Shown: positions 24,606 through 36,286, counted from the stretch's first letter. The stretch: 64,000 nucleotides of DNA from Liquidambar formosana (GCA_039720395.1 CM077821.1:42530792-42594791), one strand, 5' to 3'. Notes: generated from the sequence alone by a model not told the origin. A program made the numbers and translations.

Positions 24606-25471
24606 AGAAAGATTCTTCTTCTGCATACTAACGGGTCAAGGCTCGTCCACGCCTTCATGTGAAAACCAAAACGAAAATTTGATTATATTTTGATCGCTGA
24701 TAAAGTGGGGAGACTGTTACTTAGAAAACTACAACAGACCAATAAGAAAATGCCATTAAAGCAAACAAAAATGGTTCAAAATAACATTTCGATATCAATA
24801 TTTTTAAAAGTAATTGCAGTATGAAGAATTGGGCTAATCTAACTAATTTTAAGTTGTTGATATTGGTGGGGTTAGGGGTTGGATTATATTCTAATGATTG
24901 TCGAGAGGAAAAATTAAAAACTAATTCTAGATGATAATGATGCTGGTAGGTATACTATTTCTCTTTGTTATTTTTCATCAACAAAACATATATATATATA
25001 TATATATATAGTTTTTATCATGCGTGAGATATCTCGTACGATCACAGTTATTAATAAGTAATACACATATGCGCACATATTATCCACAAACAACTGTAAT
25101 CAAATAGAATAATCAAGATATTCTGCATATGATCAACCCTATATATATATATATAACACATAATTCTAATATCAAATGCATATTCTTGACAAATATTCTA
25201 CAAAAGGCTTAGAAAAATGGTTATCCCAATAAATTCGACCAGGATAAGCATGATCTAGATTAACAACACAATCGTAACAAGATTAGTCTAATGAAAGACA
25301 TAATGAAAGAGTTATCTTCACACTTCCTAGCAAGGATATGGATATCTTCAATTAGTTTTATGACCTTCAACTAATCATCAAAATCTTTTGACAAATCTTG
25401 ACAATAACTTGAAAATCTCCTTCAATCTCAACTTAGCATAACGTATATTGTTACAAAGGCAATTTTTTTGG
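24606..25471. other. Intergenic spacer upstream of UBC2
   Basis: AT-rich, with TA microsatellites at about 24989-25011 and 25141-25155. No gene-like frame. Confidence 0.55.
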
Positions 25472-26021
25472 GGGTAAATTACACTTAAGGGTTCAAAGTT
25501 TGGGTCAAGTTTTATTTTAGGGTCCAAAGTTTAAATCGCATTAATTTAGTACCCAAATTATTAGTTGAGCTGCAATTTGGGGTTTGCCATCAGAGTTTTG
25601 AGTATTATCCTTATTTTGTCTTTTTTATGGGTTTGAAAACCCTATTTTACCCCACCCCTATCACCATTTAATAAACCTTCATATTTTAATTAGATCTGAA
25701 TTACTTTACCATCAAATTTGTGTTTTGTAAACGAAAAATATAAAGGTTTATTAGATGTTAATAAAGATAATATAAGGAGAGAAAGAAGATAAGACTGATT
25801 CAGATTTGATTAAAATATAAAAATTTATTAGTTCTTGATTAGGGTAAAACAGGGTTTTAAAACCCATAAAAGAGGTAAAGTAAGGATAATATGGAAATTT
25901 TGATATCAGACCCCAAATTACAACTCAATTAATAATTCTGGAATAGAATTGACGCATTTTAAAGTTTAGACCCTAAAATGAAACTTGATCTAAACTTTGG
26001 ATCTTAAAGTGCAATTTACCC
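25472..26021. mobile_element. Foldback MITE with GGGTAAATT ends, copy 1
   Basis: A 550-bp inverted repeat with arms of about 200 bp. The left arm starts GGGTAAATTACACTTAAGGG and the inverted right arm starts GGGTAAATTGCACTTTAAG. Both arms contain GATCTGAAT-like and TTTTACCC blocks near the centre. No clean target duplication was identified. It is related in its ends to the element at 43218-43503. Confidence 0.75.
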
Positions 26022-27845
26022 TCTTTGTTTTTTTGTTGGGACAACGAAACAATTGTGAAAGACTAACAACCCTAAGAATATAAGAGAGTGCTAGATTTGG
26101 CTCTCAAAAAATAATTTCAATAATTATATTTTCAAAAAAAAAAAGATAATAAATTTTGAAACCATATCATTTACATTGGTTTTGTTTTGCTCGAATAGAA
26201 ATCACAAAATAAAAACCAAAATTTTTATTATTATTTTAATGTTTTCAAACAGGTTGCTTTTAAGAAAATTTTCGCATAACAAATTTTCACACCCCCCCCC
26301 AAAAAAAAAAAGGGGGGGGGGTATTTGTGGTACAAGATTTTCTATTTTTGCTACTCTGATATATAACATGAAACTATTTTCAAAATACAAAGCCAAACAA
26401 TCCTTAAGATTTATGTTTGGTTGCACTATTTTCTATTTTTTGCTACTTTGGTGACATGAAACTATTTTTTGAATATATACAAAGCCAAACAAGCACTAAG
26501 ATTTATGTTTTCTCTGCATTAGATTGGCAAGTGATAATATCATGTGTTACTCATATCTTCTATTATCATCATGAATCATGATGTGTCATGTGTGAGATGT
26601 TTATCTTTTTTCTCCCAAGTTGCAATACTATAATTCATGTAATATCCTTTTTTATTTATTTATTATGTAATGGGTCCAATGGGATTGCTATTATTTTGAT
26701 TTTTACCACCATATGATGGTACAGCCCCATTATTGTCGATGACAAGGCTAAGGCCCTTAGTGGTTTGTACGAGTACCACATGGAGAATCTCTCCATATAA
26801 ACCATTGGTTGAAGGATGCTCTGTCTGGATCACATTAAAAAAATAAAAAGAAATAAAGTAAAAGAAATTCAAATGACCATGACATGGACCAGCGCATTTT
26901 TTTGTGGTTCAACTATATATTTTGATCATCTTCAATAAAAGAAAGAGACTAGAAAATAAACATTGCGATTGTTTTACTTTCTAGATTACTAGACTTTATT
27001 GTTGTTTTTTGGCTAAAAAAATAAATAAATAAAAAATGGAGAGAGAGAGGAGAAGAAGGACTGAGGACTACTTGACTTTACCAATGAACCCAGTGGATTC
27101 TCTGATGGAAATGGACTAAAAAATAAATTTTGCACTCTTTTACTTTGTAGAGTACTATACCAATAAATTTGATAGTTAGACTCTATATGGCAGGCACATG
27201 TATATGCGTCACCTGACTTGACATGTAGGTTTGATGTCGATCATTTATGTTTTTACGGACACATATCGCGTGTCTGCATATGTATCATTGTAAAAAAAAA
27301 AAAAAAAAATGACGGGATTGTCATGATAACATTTTCATGATAGCATTTTCTTATTTGAAATTTTGATTTCATTTTTTCTCTCCGTGAAGGGGTTTTGTCC
27401 AGTCACTTATGGCAAAATTGAAAAGTCATGGCTATCTTGTGAAATTTCAGTATTTATCTCTCTAAATGATTGTATATAATTGGTGTTTGAACATATTCTT
27501 CAATTACCGGAGAATTGGACCTCTCTATTTCGACAAAATCAATAATTTTATCTCCAAGTCCATGGTAAATTTGACTTCATAAAAAAAAAGTCTATGGTAA
27601 ATTTGAAACAATTTCTTAGAGCGCTGATACATTTATCGATAGGTCAAAAAGGCTAGGGGGAACCTATTTTGCTACGTTTCACTCTTCAAAACCATTGAGT
27701 GAGCCAATGTTCCGTTTTTGGTAAGTGTTTACCTAGGCTGGAGTTGCCGACAGTTTGCCTTTATGCTAATTCACTAATATGTAGTTGTTGCTATTAAAAA
27801 TAAAAATAAAAACTATTGTTTACTGTCTCAATAAAGTTATACTAA
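26022..27845. other. Intergenic spacer, no gene seen
   Basis: AT-rich, with a C/A/G homopolymer cluster at 26292-26322 that makes a spurious open frame. The short frame at 26663-26872 (-) resembles no family I recognise and lacks a supported gene structure. Confidence 0.5.
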
Positions 27846-28045
27846 CCCTCTATTTGGTTCATGGATTCTACAAAGGAAAAAAAAATGAAGAAGAAATAAA
27901 ATGAAAAGAAAAGATTAAATCATATCATGCTAAAATTATTCCAATTATTCTTTTTCCTTAATTTTCATTGCAATCAAATAAAGAAAAGTACAATTCTTTA
28001 TATTTTATTTTTTTCCTTGATAAAATCCGCAAACCAAATGGAGCC
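27846..28045. mobile_element. Tourist-like MITE (TSD TAA)
   Basis: The left end CCCTCTATTTGGTTCATGG and the inverted right end GGCTCCATTTGGTTTGCGG pair imperfectly, and AAGGAAAAAAA follows both. It is flanked by TAA (27843-27845 and 28046-28048), the PIF/Harbinger target length. Size 200 bp, non-coding. Confidence 0.7.
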
Positions 28046-28212
28046 TAAGGTTTTGCCAATGGCATTATAGGAGGAAAAAAAAAAAGAGAGCAAGCAGGGT
28101 TACAGACACCCATTAGGTCAGCTAAAGCCAATAACTTGTTGGCCTCATAGAACTTATCCTAATTAATTGTTCATAGTCAGGTCTTTGTTTTTGGGTTGGG
28201 GCGCCCGCGCCG

Positions 28213-28232
28213 GGGGGGGGGGGGGGGGGGGG
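28213..28232. repeat. Poly-G tract
   Basis: About 20 consecutive G residues after GCGCCCGCGCC, between tandem units one and two. Its length is probably unreliable. Confidence 0.85.
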
Positions 28233-28421
28233 TTTGTGAAGCAAGAGAAAGCCAATAGCTTGTTGGCCTAACAGAACTTATCCTTCTTTGGAGTTATTAG
28301 TCAATTGTATTAATTTGTAATTATCAGTTCATAATCAAGTCATTTTTAAGGGGAAAAAAAGGCTGGAGAAAGCCAATAGCTTGTTGGCCTAATAGAAGTT
28401 ATCCTTCTTTAGAGTTATTAG

Positions 28422-28761
28422 AGCATTTCCAAGAGACTAGTTATTTTAACTTTTTAGTTAAAATAGAAAGTAGCACCATCTCCAAAATGTTAGCTATCCA
28501 ATTCTTTAAAATAGTTAGACCCTTTGAAGCTCTCCAAATATAGCTAACCATTTTGACTCTCTTAGCTAAAGTAGAGAAAAAATAGCTAATCCACTAAAAA
28601 AAAAAACAACTAACCATATTGAACCTTCAATTAAATAGGGGGTTATCCATTTTAACTAGTCCTATTAGAAAACCCTCTAAACTCCTTTAGCGAAATAAGA
28701 ATGAGCACTAATCAAGTTCTCTAAAATAAAGAAAAAATAACCAACCCTATTGGAGATGCTC
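28422..28761. mobile_element. Tourist-like MITE (TSD TTA) with empty site nearby
   Basis: The ends GAGCATTTCCAAGAG and, inverted, GAGCATCTCCAATAG are the common plant PIF/Harbinger MITE terminus. TTA flanks both sides (28419-28421 and 28762-28764). The uninterrupted sequence GAGTTATTAGTCAATTG at about 28291-28307, in the preceding tandem copy, shows the site before insertion. Confidence 0.9.
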
Positions 28762-28830
28762 TTAGTCAATTGTATTAATTTGTAGTTATTTGTTCATAGT
28801 TCAGTCTTTTTGTAATTTCCCATTAAAATA

Positions 28831-29977
28831 AATGAACAAATTTTCAAATTGTACAGTGTATACTTTTTGTTCGTTCCTCAAATATATAATTAACCTCTTT
28901 TTGCTATTTAAGGTGTGGCCAACCCAAGCCAAATCCGACCAAGGGGAGGGCTTGAGCATTTTAATACTTAGGTTGGCCTTCGACTAAATGATTCAACGCA
29001 ACCTTAATTTGGGTTGGGTTGGATTGAGGTCTCAAGGACCTAAATTGAGCTCGACCAATACAATTGTTTTTTTTTTTATATTCGGCTGGATTAGAATTGG
29101 GAGACACAAGAGTTGACTTCTCATCACAAATGTTTATGCAAGTTTTTATGATTTTATCTGTGAAGCATATTTCACAAAACTCACCACTGGACGACATAGT
29201 CTTACAATGTAGATTATACATACTAAAAATAAAGTTAATTTGAAATCAGTTATCATCCGATCAAAAAACTTCTACTTCTAATTAATAAAAATATCACATT
29301 TATATATAAAACAGTTCTTAACTTTCGATCAACTTGATTTTTTATGTGCACAATCTAAATAGGAAAGCTATCTAATCCAATTGTGAATTTCTCATAATAT
29401 TTCTAATATTGTGATCATATGCAAGTGTCAAATTTGTGCCAACACCAACAATTCAATAATAAAAAAAATTATTGCGGTGAATTCGCCAATCAAAAGCTAT
29501 GATCATATGCAAATGTCCTCACTCCTCATCACATTATAAGATATATTTTATAATTAAAAAAAAGGAATAAAAAAGAGAAAAAAAAAAAAAAAGAGAAAGA
29601 AAAGCAAAAGCAAAAGTCACACTGTAGAGCTGCTTCCTCTCATGGCATATAACACCCATGCACGTCTAGTTTCCACCATCCCACACGCCACGGGCAGCAC
29701 AAATCTTGTGCCTTCCCATGGAGACAACCATCTTCAAGTACATACATACAACCACCTTTTTTTACTATTATCATATTATTTGCACCCCTACTTAAAATAA
29801 CACTAAACCACTACTCACACTCCCTTTGCACGTGCAACCTCACACCAGACTCTCTTCCCATTTACTCCCCCTCTTCACCAACCATAACGTCTCTCTCTTT
29901 CTCTTTCTCTTTCTCAATCAAAAAGCTTACCACATTCACCTTGCCAACCCCCATCACGAGACTGTCATGCACTCCCC
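28831..29977. other. Spacer and promoter region of the LBD gene
   Basis: Contains a degenerate GGTTGG/CCAACC-rich repeat (about 28916-29060), AT-rich sequence, a purine-rich A tract (29568-29615) and, towards the gene, C-rich sequence with CTCTTTCTCTTTCTC (29890-29915) typical of a plant 5' region. Confidence 0.45.
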
Positions 29978-29986
29978 TATATATGC
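29978..29986 (+). promoter_or_regulatory. TATA box of the LBD20-like gene
   Basis: CTATATATG about 65-70 bases upstream of the ATG, preceded by CT-rich sequence. Position and form fit a plant TATA element, giving a short leader. Not tested by any transcript here. Confidence 0.5.
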
Positions 29987-30048
29987 ACCATATTCAACAC
30001 CCTTTCTCCGTCTAGCTTAACGTTTCATTCCCTCCAACACCACCATAC

Positions 30049-30899
30049 ATGGCTGAGCCACCTCTTGGTGATGGAACTTCCACTAATAATCGACGTAAAG
30101 GCACTGGGAAGCGTGCTACTGCTGCACCCATAGAGGCAGTGGCAGCAGTGCCATCAGCATCACCCACAACGGCTCCATGTGGGGCATGCAAGTTCTTGAG
30201 GAGGAAGTGCATTAGTGGGTGCATTTTTGCTCCACACTTTGGCTCGGACCAGGGTGCAGCGCGTTTTGCGGCGGTGCACAAGGTGTTCGGTGCGAGTAAC
30301 GTGTCGAAGCTCTTGTTGCATATACCGATGAACCGGCGACAGGATGCTGTCGTTACAATATCATACGAAGCTCAGGCGAGGCTTTCCGATCCAGTCTATG
30401 GTTGTGTTTCAACCATACTTGCTTTACAACAGCAGGTCAGTGAATTTCTTGTGGCTCTTTTTTTGTGCACCTAAGCTTAGGCCTGTACCATATTGACATC
30501 TATTAAAACTGAAAACACAAATGGTTGTAACATTTGCAGGTGGCTTCCCTGCAGGCTGAGCTAGCCATGGTGCAAACCCAGCTGATAAACAGTAAGTTTA
30601 CAGTAGCAAATGCCCTACATAGCACACCACAGCAGCAGCAGCAGCAGCAGCAACAACAACAACTGCAGCAGCACATAGCTGTGCTGCAGCCAGCTTACTC
30701 AAACAACTCCTCCACTTCCAATAACCTCATCAACATGAGCAGCTTCACCTCTAGTTTTGACCTCATAGCAGAAACAGTACCATCTTCACATAACTTGGAG
30801 CCTCTTCAACTTTCCCGACCGTCTCAAGATGAGGAGGAAGATGAGGAAGAGAGTCAGAACCCGATCGTGTTTGCCACTGAAATTTTTCATCGGAGATAA
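30049..30899 (+). CDS. LBD20: LOB-domain transcription factor, class I (LBD20-like)
   Basis: Two exons (30049-30435 and 30540-30899) join in phase 0 to 248 residues. The LOB domain starts at [12 protein letters not shown] with the CX2CX6CX3C zinc motif on Cys44, 47, 54 and 58. It continues through the GAS block ([12 protein letters not shown]) to the leucine-zipper-like LX6LX3LX6L region spanning the exon junction. The tail has a run of 11 glutamines encoded by CAG/CAA codons (about 30631-30664) and an acidic EEEDEEE stretch. Proteins of this family bind DNA in the nucleus as dimers and regulate organ boundaries, roots or defence. The wording of the domain is closest, from memory, to Arabidopsis LBD20 (At3g03760), which is next to the receptor kinase homologue there. 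LBD18/19 are the alternatives. The intron sits at the conserved place after the LALQQQ motif. Confidence 0.93.
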
Positions 30900-31639
30900 C
30901 TTTCATGATTACTAGCAGTAGTGCCATTCAAGCTCATTAATGAATACTAATCAAACTGTCATCTCAGTCATGTAAATGCTATCTTTTTCCCATTGCACAA
31001 GACAACTGATATGTCCCCGCTGTCATTCATGAAATCTCAGTGAAAGGCTAAAAGAATTTTTATAGGATTTCCCAAATGCACTCCTTCTGACAACTAAGAA
31101 GTCATGGGAAAAAGAAGGGAAATATGGAGTGTTACAACACTCACCAAATCCCAACCTGTTCATAGATTCCAAATCGATCACTTCTTGTGTCTTCTCGACA
31201 ATCAAACGAACGACAAAGGATATTACAAATCTATGCCAACATCGGTATTTAGTCAAACTTACAATATTTTGAAGTACTTGTGGCAAAAATTTTCATTCTG
31301 ACATTAATTTAGTTTACAGAGCATTTCCAATTGCACCATTGGAGGTTAATATTCAACAAAAGGATTTATTGATTTGCTGCATATCATGAACAACAATTGC
31401 AAGTCAACCGGCTAAAGTGTTCATTGAAACCAGTTCCTTACAGTTCCTAGTGCAGGCCATGGCACATCTAAGAATTCACCTGCCAATTGGATGGTCAAAA
31501 TTGACATAATTAATGTCATACATTTCGAATAGATAATGCATCAAGTCATCAACTAAATTGATATTAATTCAAATAGCTATTGACAACATAATCAAATGCT
31601 TTTACTTCAACAAATTAGTGCTTTATTACCTTGCAACAA
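30900..31639. other. Spacer between convergent LBD20-like and SUVR3 genes
   Basis: Probably holds both 3'-UTRs. Open frames at 31023-31301 on either strand have no recognisable domain. Confidence 0.5.
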
Positions 31640-34600
31640 TCAAGTACACTCTGAAGGCAGAATTCCAAAACAATTAGGGCTACCACAAAAACAGTGCAAG
31701 CCATTCAATGTCAGCCTAGTATCCCCATAGCTAAAACTGAGCTCTTCGTCTTCTTGAATATCTCTGGAAGCAAAGAAACAAAGGCGAGGAAGCAAAGCCC
31801 CTGAGCTTCTCATCAGCATTGTCAACAAATTGCCGCCATCACAAGAATGGTTAATAAAACGAGCAACATTTCCAACCCTTGTGGCATCGATATTTATCCT
31901 CAAACATGCTTTTCCAGATGGAAGATGCTCTCTCACAACCAAAAGAGCAGAAGAAAACCGGCCACCTGATGAAAGTTCATCATACATATGTTGCCGTCTT
32001 CTTGCTTCTTTGGTCGTCAAGAGTTCACCTATTCAAGAGGATGACATATGCGACAAAGTTGTAAAAAGGCATTCTAAAGGGAAAGAAAATATGTTTCGTT
32101 CATATACACACACAAAATAAATAATTTAATATATTAATGCAATCTGTTGCAAAGGAACACAGCAAATTGAAATATGATGACCATCAGATTATTAATCCTC
32201 TGTATACAACAAATATCCAAAGATGAGCTTAGAAATGGTTGTGGAGGATTTTTGCATCAAATGACTTTGTGGAAAGAAATCAGCTACTTGGAGAGCATGA
32301 ATAATGTAGAACTACATAAAATAAAAGTGAGTCAACCGTAATGATACGAGTAAGATGGACAACAACATGGTGCTTTTCTGGATGATATCTTGAGGCTGCA
32401 AGCACTACAGAGTGGCATTTTTAAATTTTTTTTTAAAAAAATAAAATTCAAAGGTAAATGGATACGAGAGAGTACACCCAAGTTATGTGTAAAATACTCA
32501 TCAAGCATATAAATCCACAGAAGTCTATGTGGTTGACTTAAAGGCCGTAAATGACTCAAGGACACATGACCGAACCGCAAATGCCAAATACTCAGAGGAG
32601 TAGAGGAAGCTGAGGCATTAATTTTACGGCTTATCCCAAAGATCTGTCCTGTCCATGGATCCTGCACATTAACCAGTATCAGAAAAGGTGATATTAAGTC
32701 TAAGTTCGAATAATTGGCTGACAGAAATAATAAATAAAGTGAGTTTAGGTATTAGATAAGTATCAGAAAAAGACACATTTGAAGTAGAGCCCTATCCTAT
32801 GTGACTGACGTGCATATTTGAGCCATCAGCTGTGTGAATGGCTGGTTCATGAGAAGCAGATGTTTTGGAAGAGAAAACAGTAGAATCAGATGTCAAATAA
32901 TTACAACAGGTAGAATCGAGTAACCAGGAAGAAGTACCTGAGGTAATAGACAGGGCAGTGGAAGGGTGAGCACTGGAATTGGAGAGAACCTGTTTGAGAA
33001 TAGCCTCAAGGTCACTGACAGAGACGGATAGGGAAGAAGAAACAGGAGAATCGTCAGCAATAGAAGCAGCAGATTGAGATGCATTCTTGGATTTGAATGG
33101 AGCACCAAGTTTAGATTGAAAACCTCTGGACCGATTGTTGTGGGGTTGTCTGTTGGGGTTACTTGGACATTCACTCAGGTAGTGACCAGACCCGACCTGT
33201 TGACAGAACTTGCAGAATCTGGTAGGGCAATCTAACAAAACATGACCAGTTTTGTGACAATACTTGCAGAATTTTTTAGTAATAGATGTAGACGAATTAT
33301 CCCTGGGATAGTAATTGGCAACAACTGCATCTGTATGTTGGGATTTGAAGGTACCAAGTCTGGTTTCTTCCGAGAGAAGCTCAATGACAGCATTGTCTAA
33401 GGTGGGTAGAGGGTTCCGATGAAGAAGAGAGACTCGTACATGCTTAAAATCATCGTTGAGAGCCATCAACAAACGAACCAAACGCTGCTGATCCCTATAA
33501 ATGGTGAACTTCTCAGCATCCTGAGGACATACCCATGTGGGTTCTGAAAGTGTCAACTGATCCCAAATAGCATACATCTGAGAGAGGAAACTATGAATAG
33601 ACTGTCCAGCTTCTTGATGCATGCGGTGAAGATCACTCAAAAGTTGGTACTGATGAGTAAGATCAGCAGTGGTGTAGCATTTTGGATTAATCAGAAGTCG
33701 GTATTGATAAGAAAGATCAGCAGTGACGTAGCGGTTAGCCAAGAAATCCCAGACAGATTTGGCAGTCTCAAAACGACCGAAATGAATATTGATGGTCATG
33801 GTAGAGGTTTTACGGAAACAAGTGATTATCTGATGATTTTTGCTATCCCAATCTTCAAATCGCTCAAAAAACTTATCATCTTCCTCATCTTCACCTTTAT
33901 TGGGCTCGGTAATGTCGCCAGTGACGTATCGCCAAAGTTTGCAAGCTCTGAGAAAGCTAGACATAGCTTGAGCCCAAAGAAAATAGTTTGAGCCATCCAA
34001 GATGGTCTGAATAAGAGAAATGTCAGATATATCCATAGTGCAAGATGGTGTATTGAGATTAATCCAAATCTAGTGTTTTGAAGACAGGCAAACAACAAGT
34101 CCAGAGGTGGTATTGAAGGCTGATCAGACCACTAATCGTTGGAACAGAAAGTGGATGAAAAATGAGGCGATGTACAGCAGTGGTTGATGTCGAAACCTTA
34201 GGTCCCTGTCCCTAATGGTGACAATTAGCACATCTCAGGGCTGTTAAGTCAGTACAGGCCACTAAATGGTGGCTCTGCTACCCTGTGAATATAAAGAGAG
34301 AAACTCTATATATCAAAGTTATGTATAAAACTGTACAATGAGAGCCTACTTATAGGCTTGGCGTGGAGTGCTGCAAAATGCACTAATCTGTAGTACAATA
34401 TGTAGTACAAGACACTAAGTAATAAAATCTATACATAATTTTCTACTATAACAGCATGTTCCTTTCCAAACGAAGCAATTCCTTTCTCGGTATACAGAGA
34501 TTTCGCATTCGCACAACAAACACAATTCAAATCCAACACGACAAAAATCAATGCATGATTTTCTACCATAACAGCATGTTCTTTTCTAAAACAAGCAAAA

Positions 34601-35290
34601 TTCCTTTCTGGGTTTTATAGAGAGATGATTACCTGCATACTCGCAGACGAATTGCCCTTGCCGAATCAACTGAGCGGCGTGCACACCCCAACCTTTCCTC
34701 TGATCCCTTACAATCTTTAACTGAACCGAAACCTCTCTCTGAGTCAACCGATTCGGACACTCCAACCCACATCGGCAACTCGGTCCACACTCGCTCATTA
34801 TCTCCCCCCAGTTCAACCTCGAACACGGGCAGTCAAACCCACCATCTCCCGCTTCACCACACGTCTCGCAATCACACCCATACCCCTCTTCACCATATTC
34901 ACTCCCCAAACTCACCGATTCCAAACTGGGTCGACCCGTATTGACACAAGACGAGTTTAATTTGGGTTTAACCATCGAGTTCGATGAACCCCATGATTGA
35001 CGTTGAAACTGAGGAGAGGTTGAAGAGGAAGGAGAAGGGAGGATTTGCGAAGGGGTGTAGATGAAGTAAAAGTAAGGTTGGTGGTCGACGGCGTTGATGA
35101 AAGGGATTGGAAAGTTCTCGAAGGCTCTGGAGGCGTCGGAAGTTCTACGGGCGGTGATGGTTTTGGAGATGTGGTAAAGGGTTTTGCAGGTTGATGAGAT
35201 GGAGGCCAGTTCGGGTGGGTCTAGCCATGGAAGGATCAGCTCTGCGCACTCGAACAAAGCTCGTTCGCCGTGGGGTTTTTTGTTGTCCAT
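31640..35290 (-). CDS. SUVR3: SET-domain histone methyltransferase, SUVR3 type
   Basis: Two minus-strand exons (35290-34633 and 32028-31640) join in phase to 348 residues, close to Arabidopsis SUVR3. Order: an N-terminal region with an F-box-like stretch LPWLDPPELASISSTCKTL (20-38); a cysteine-rich pre-SET (Cys139 to Cys178); a SET domain with GWG (200-202), RFINHSC (276-282) and ELSFSYG (315-321); and post-SET CFCGSPNC (332-339). The methyl-donor and lysine-channel motifs are all present, so it should be active in principle. SUVR proteins act on histone H3 in the nucleus. There is no SRA or WIYLD domain. The intron of about 2.6 kb is swollen by a Copia fragment in the same orientation. The gene converges on the LBD20-like gene, as in Arabidopsis chromosome 3 from memory. 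Confidence 0.93.
32332..34455 (-). mobile_element. 5' part of a Ty1/Copia retrotransposon in the SUVR3 intron
   Basis: On the minus strand, a putative 5' LTR (about 34455-34284, ending in CA) is followed at once by GGGTAGCAGAGCC, close to the plant initiator-tRNA primer site. Then comes a 414-residue gag-type frame (34036-32792) with two zinc knuckles (CKYCHKTGHVLLDC; CKFCQQVGSGHYLSEC). Next is the start of the protease, where the usual LDSGA is LDSTC, and a GAG-pre-integrase piece (WHLRFGHVSLSHL, 32667-32332). Integrase, reverse transcriptase, RNase H and the 3' LTR are absent. The protease region is frame-broken. An in-frame 54-bp duplication lies in gag (33641-33748). It is a dead, truncated copy. 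Confidence 0.85.
34435..34614. repeat. Imperfect direct duplication of about 60 bp in the SUVR3 intron
   Basis: The blocks at about 34435-34494 and 34553-34614 share CATAACAGCATGTTC-like sequence (ACCATAACAGCATGTTC in the right block) followed by AAGCAA and TTCCTTTCT. The left block overlaps the outer end of the Copia LTR, so the duplication post-dates the insertion or the LTR boundary is misplaced. Confidence 0.7.
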
Positions 35291-36078
35291 GGGCTATGCT
35301 ACATCCCCTCACTACACGCGATGTGGGTTCTTCTAAAAATAGTGTCAGAATTTGAGCTTGATCTTTGATTTACACTACTGTTTTTATTTTTTATTTTTTC
35401 ATTTATTTTTCTTTTTTGTCTTCAAGGGAATAATAAGAACTAAATCCAAGAGTTCGTACTTAATAAAAAAATCCTAAAACCACTCGATTCACCATTTAAG
35501 ATTTGACTTTTAATTTGTACAGGCATCCTTCTCTCTCCTTAATCATGCCTTCTCATTTCTGCATTCAGTATAAACTTATCCAAATTTATTTGCCTAAAAT
35601 TGATGTGATTAATAATTTGACAAGCAACTATTTTGTTACTAGAACTTTTAATTATTTGGTTTGGTTTTCATCCACTTTATTAATTCAATTTCAATAGATT
35701 TGATTGGTCAAGAGTGAATTTTTCAATAAGGACCTAAAAAAAAAAAGACAATACCAACAAAATTGTCAAAATCATTTAAATGAGTCAGTATTCTATCAAA
35801 GTTGTTGAGGCCTAATTACACATAAGAGACATGGAAGAAGGCATGAAAGAAGAGGCAAAGGATCTCCTCTTCAATTTCAATAGACTTGTGTGAAACGGTG
35901 ATAGCATGATAGCGATACCACAAACAAATAAAAATGCGGCAATGTAGATATGTCAAATCTGATAAGTTCACTAAAAAGCACCAGTGGAAATATCAGATCT
36001 GATACATCCACTTTGTTGCATTTTCATTGTTTGAGGATTTCATGTCAGTCATATCATTGTTACACACCATACTATTTA
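35291..36078. other. Spacer between SUVR3 and EGY2 (SUVR3 promoter side)
   Basis: AT-rich. Open frames at 35503-35697 and 35950-36150 are not gene-like. It includes the SUVR3 promoter; no clear TATA box could be chosen. Confidence 0.5.
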
Positions 36079-36286
36079 CGCCATATTTGTTTGGTTGAAA
36101 TTGGCTGGAATGGAATCACATTCTACTTCATTCCAAATAGCATGTTTTGATAAAGTAATTTAAATGGGAATAGAATCAAATAATGTGTTGATTAATCATC
36201 TCAAATCTCTTTCCATTCCATACTACTTTAAGTATAGAATTAGATTTCATTCCCATCCATTCCATTCCAATTGAACAAATATGGCC
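36079..36286. mobile_element. Tourist-like MITE (TSD TTA)
   Basis: The left end CGCCATATTTGTTTGG and the inverted right end GGCCATATTTGTTCAA are flanked by TTA (36076-36078 and 36287-36289). The subterminal GGAATGGAAT words also pair. 208 bp, non-coding. Confidence 0.8.

Larger units (their letters stand above)
28121..28830 (+). repeat. Three tandem copies of a unit of about 120 bp, third split by a MITE
   Basis: Units begin AAGCCAATA(A/G)CTTGTTGGCC at about 28126, 28249 and 28371. The second unit is intact (to about 28345). The third is interrupted at 28421 by the Tourist element and resumes at 28762. The first is shortened and followed by a poly-G tract (28213-28232). Confidence 0.8.

Noticed and set aside
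26202..26454. Overlapping frames on both strands around a C/A/G homopolymer cluster
   Set aside because: Open only because of the homopolymers; no domain.
30012..30281. Minus-strand frame of 89 codons over the LBD20-like first exon
   Set aside because: It is the shadow of the LOB-domain exon on the opposite strand.
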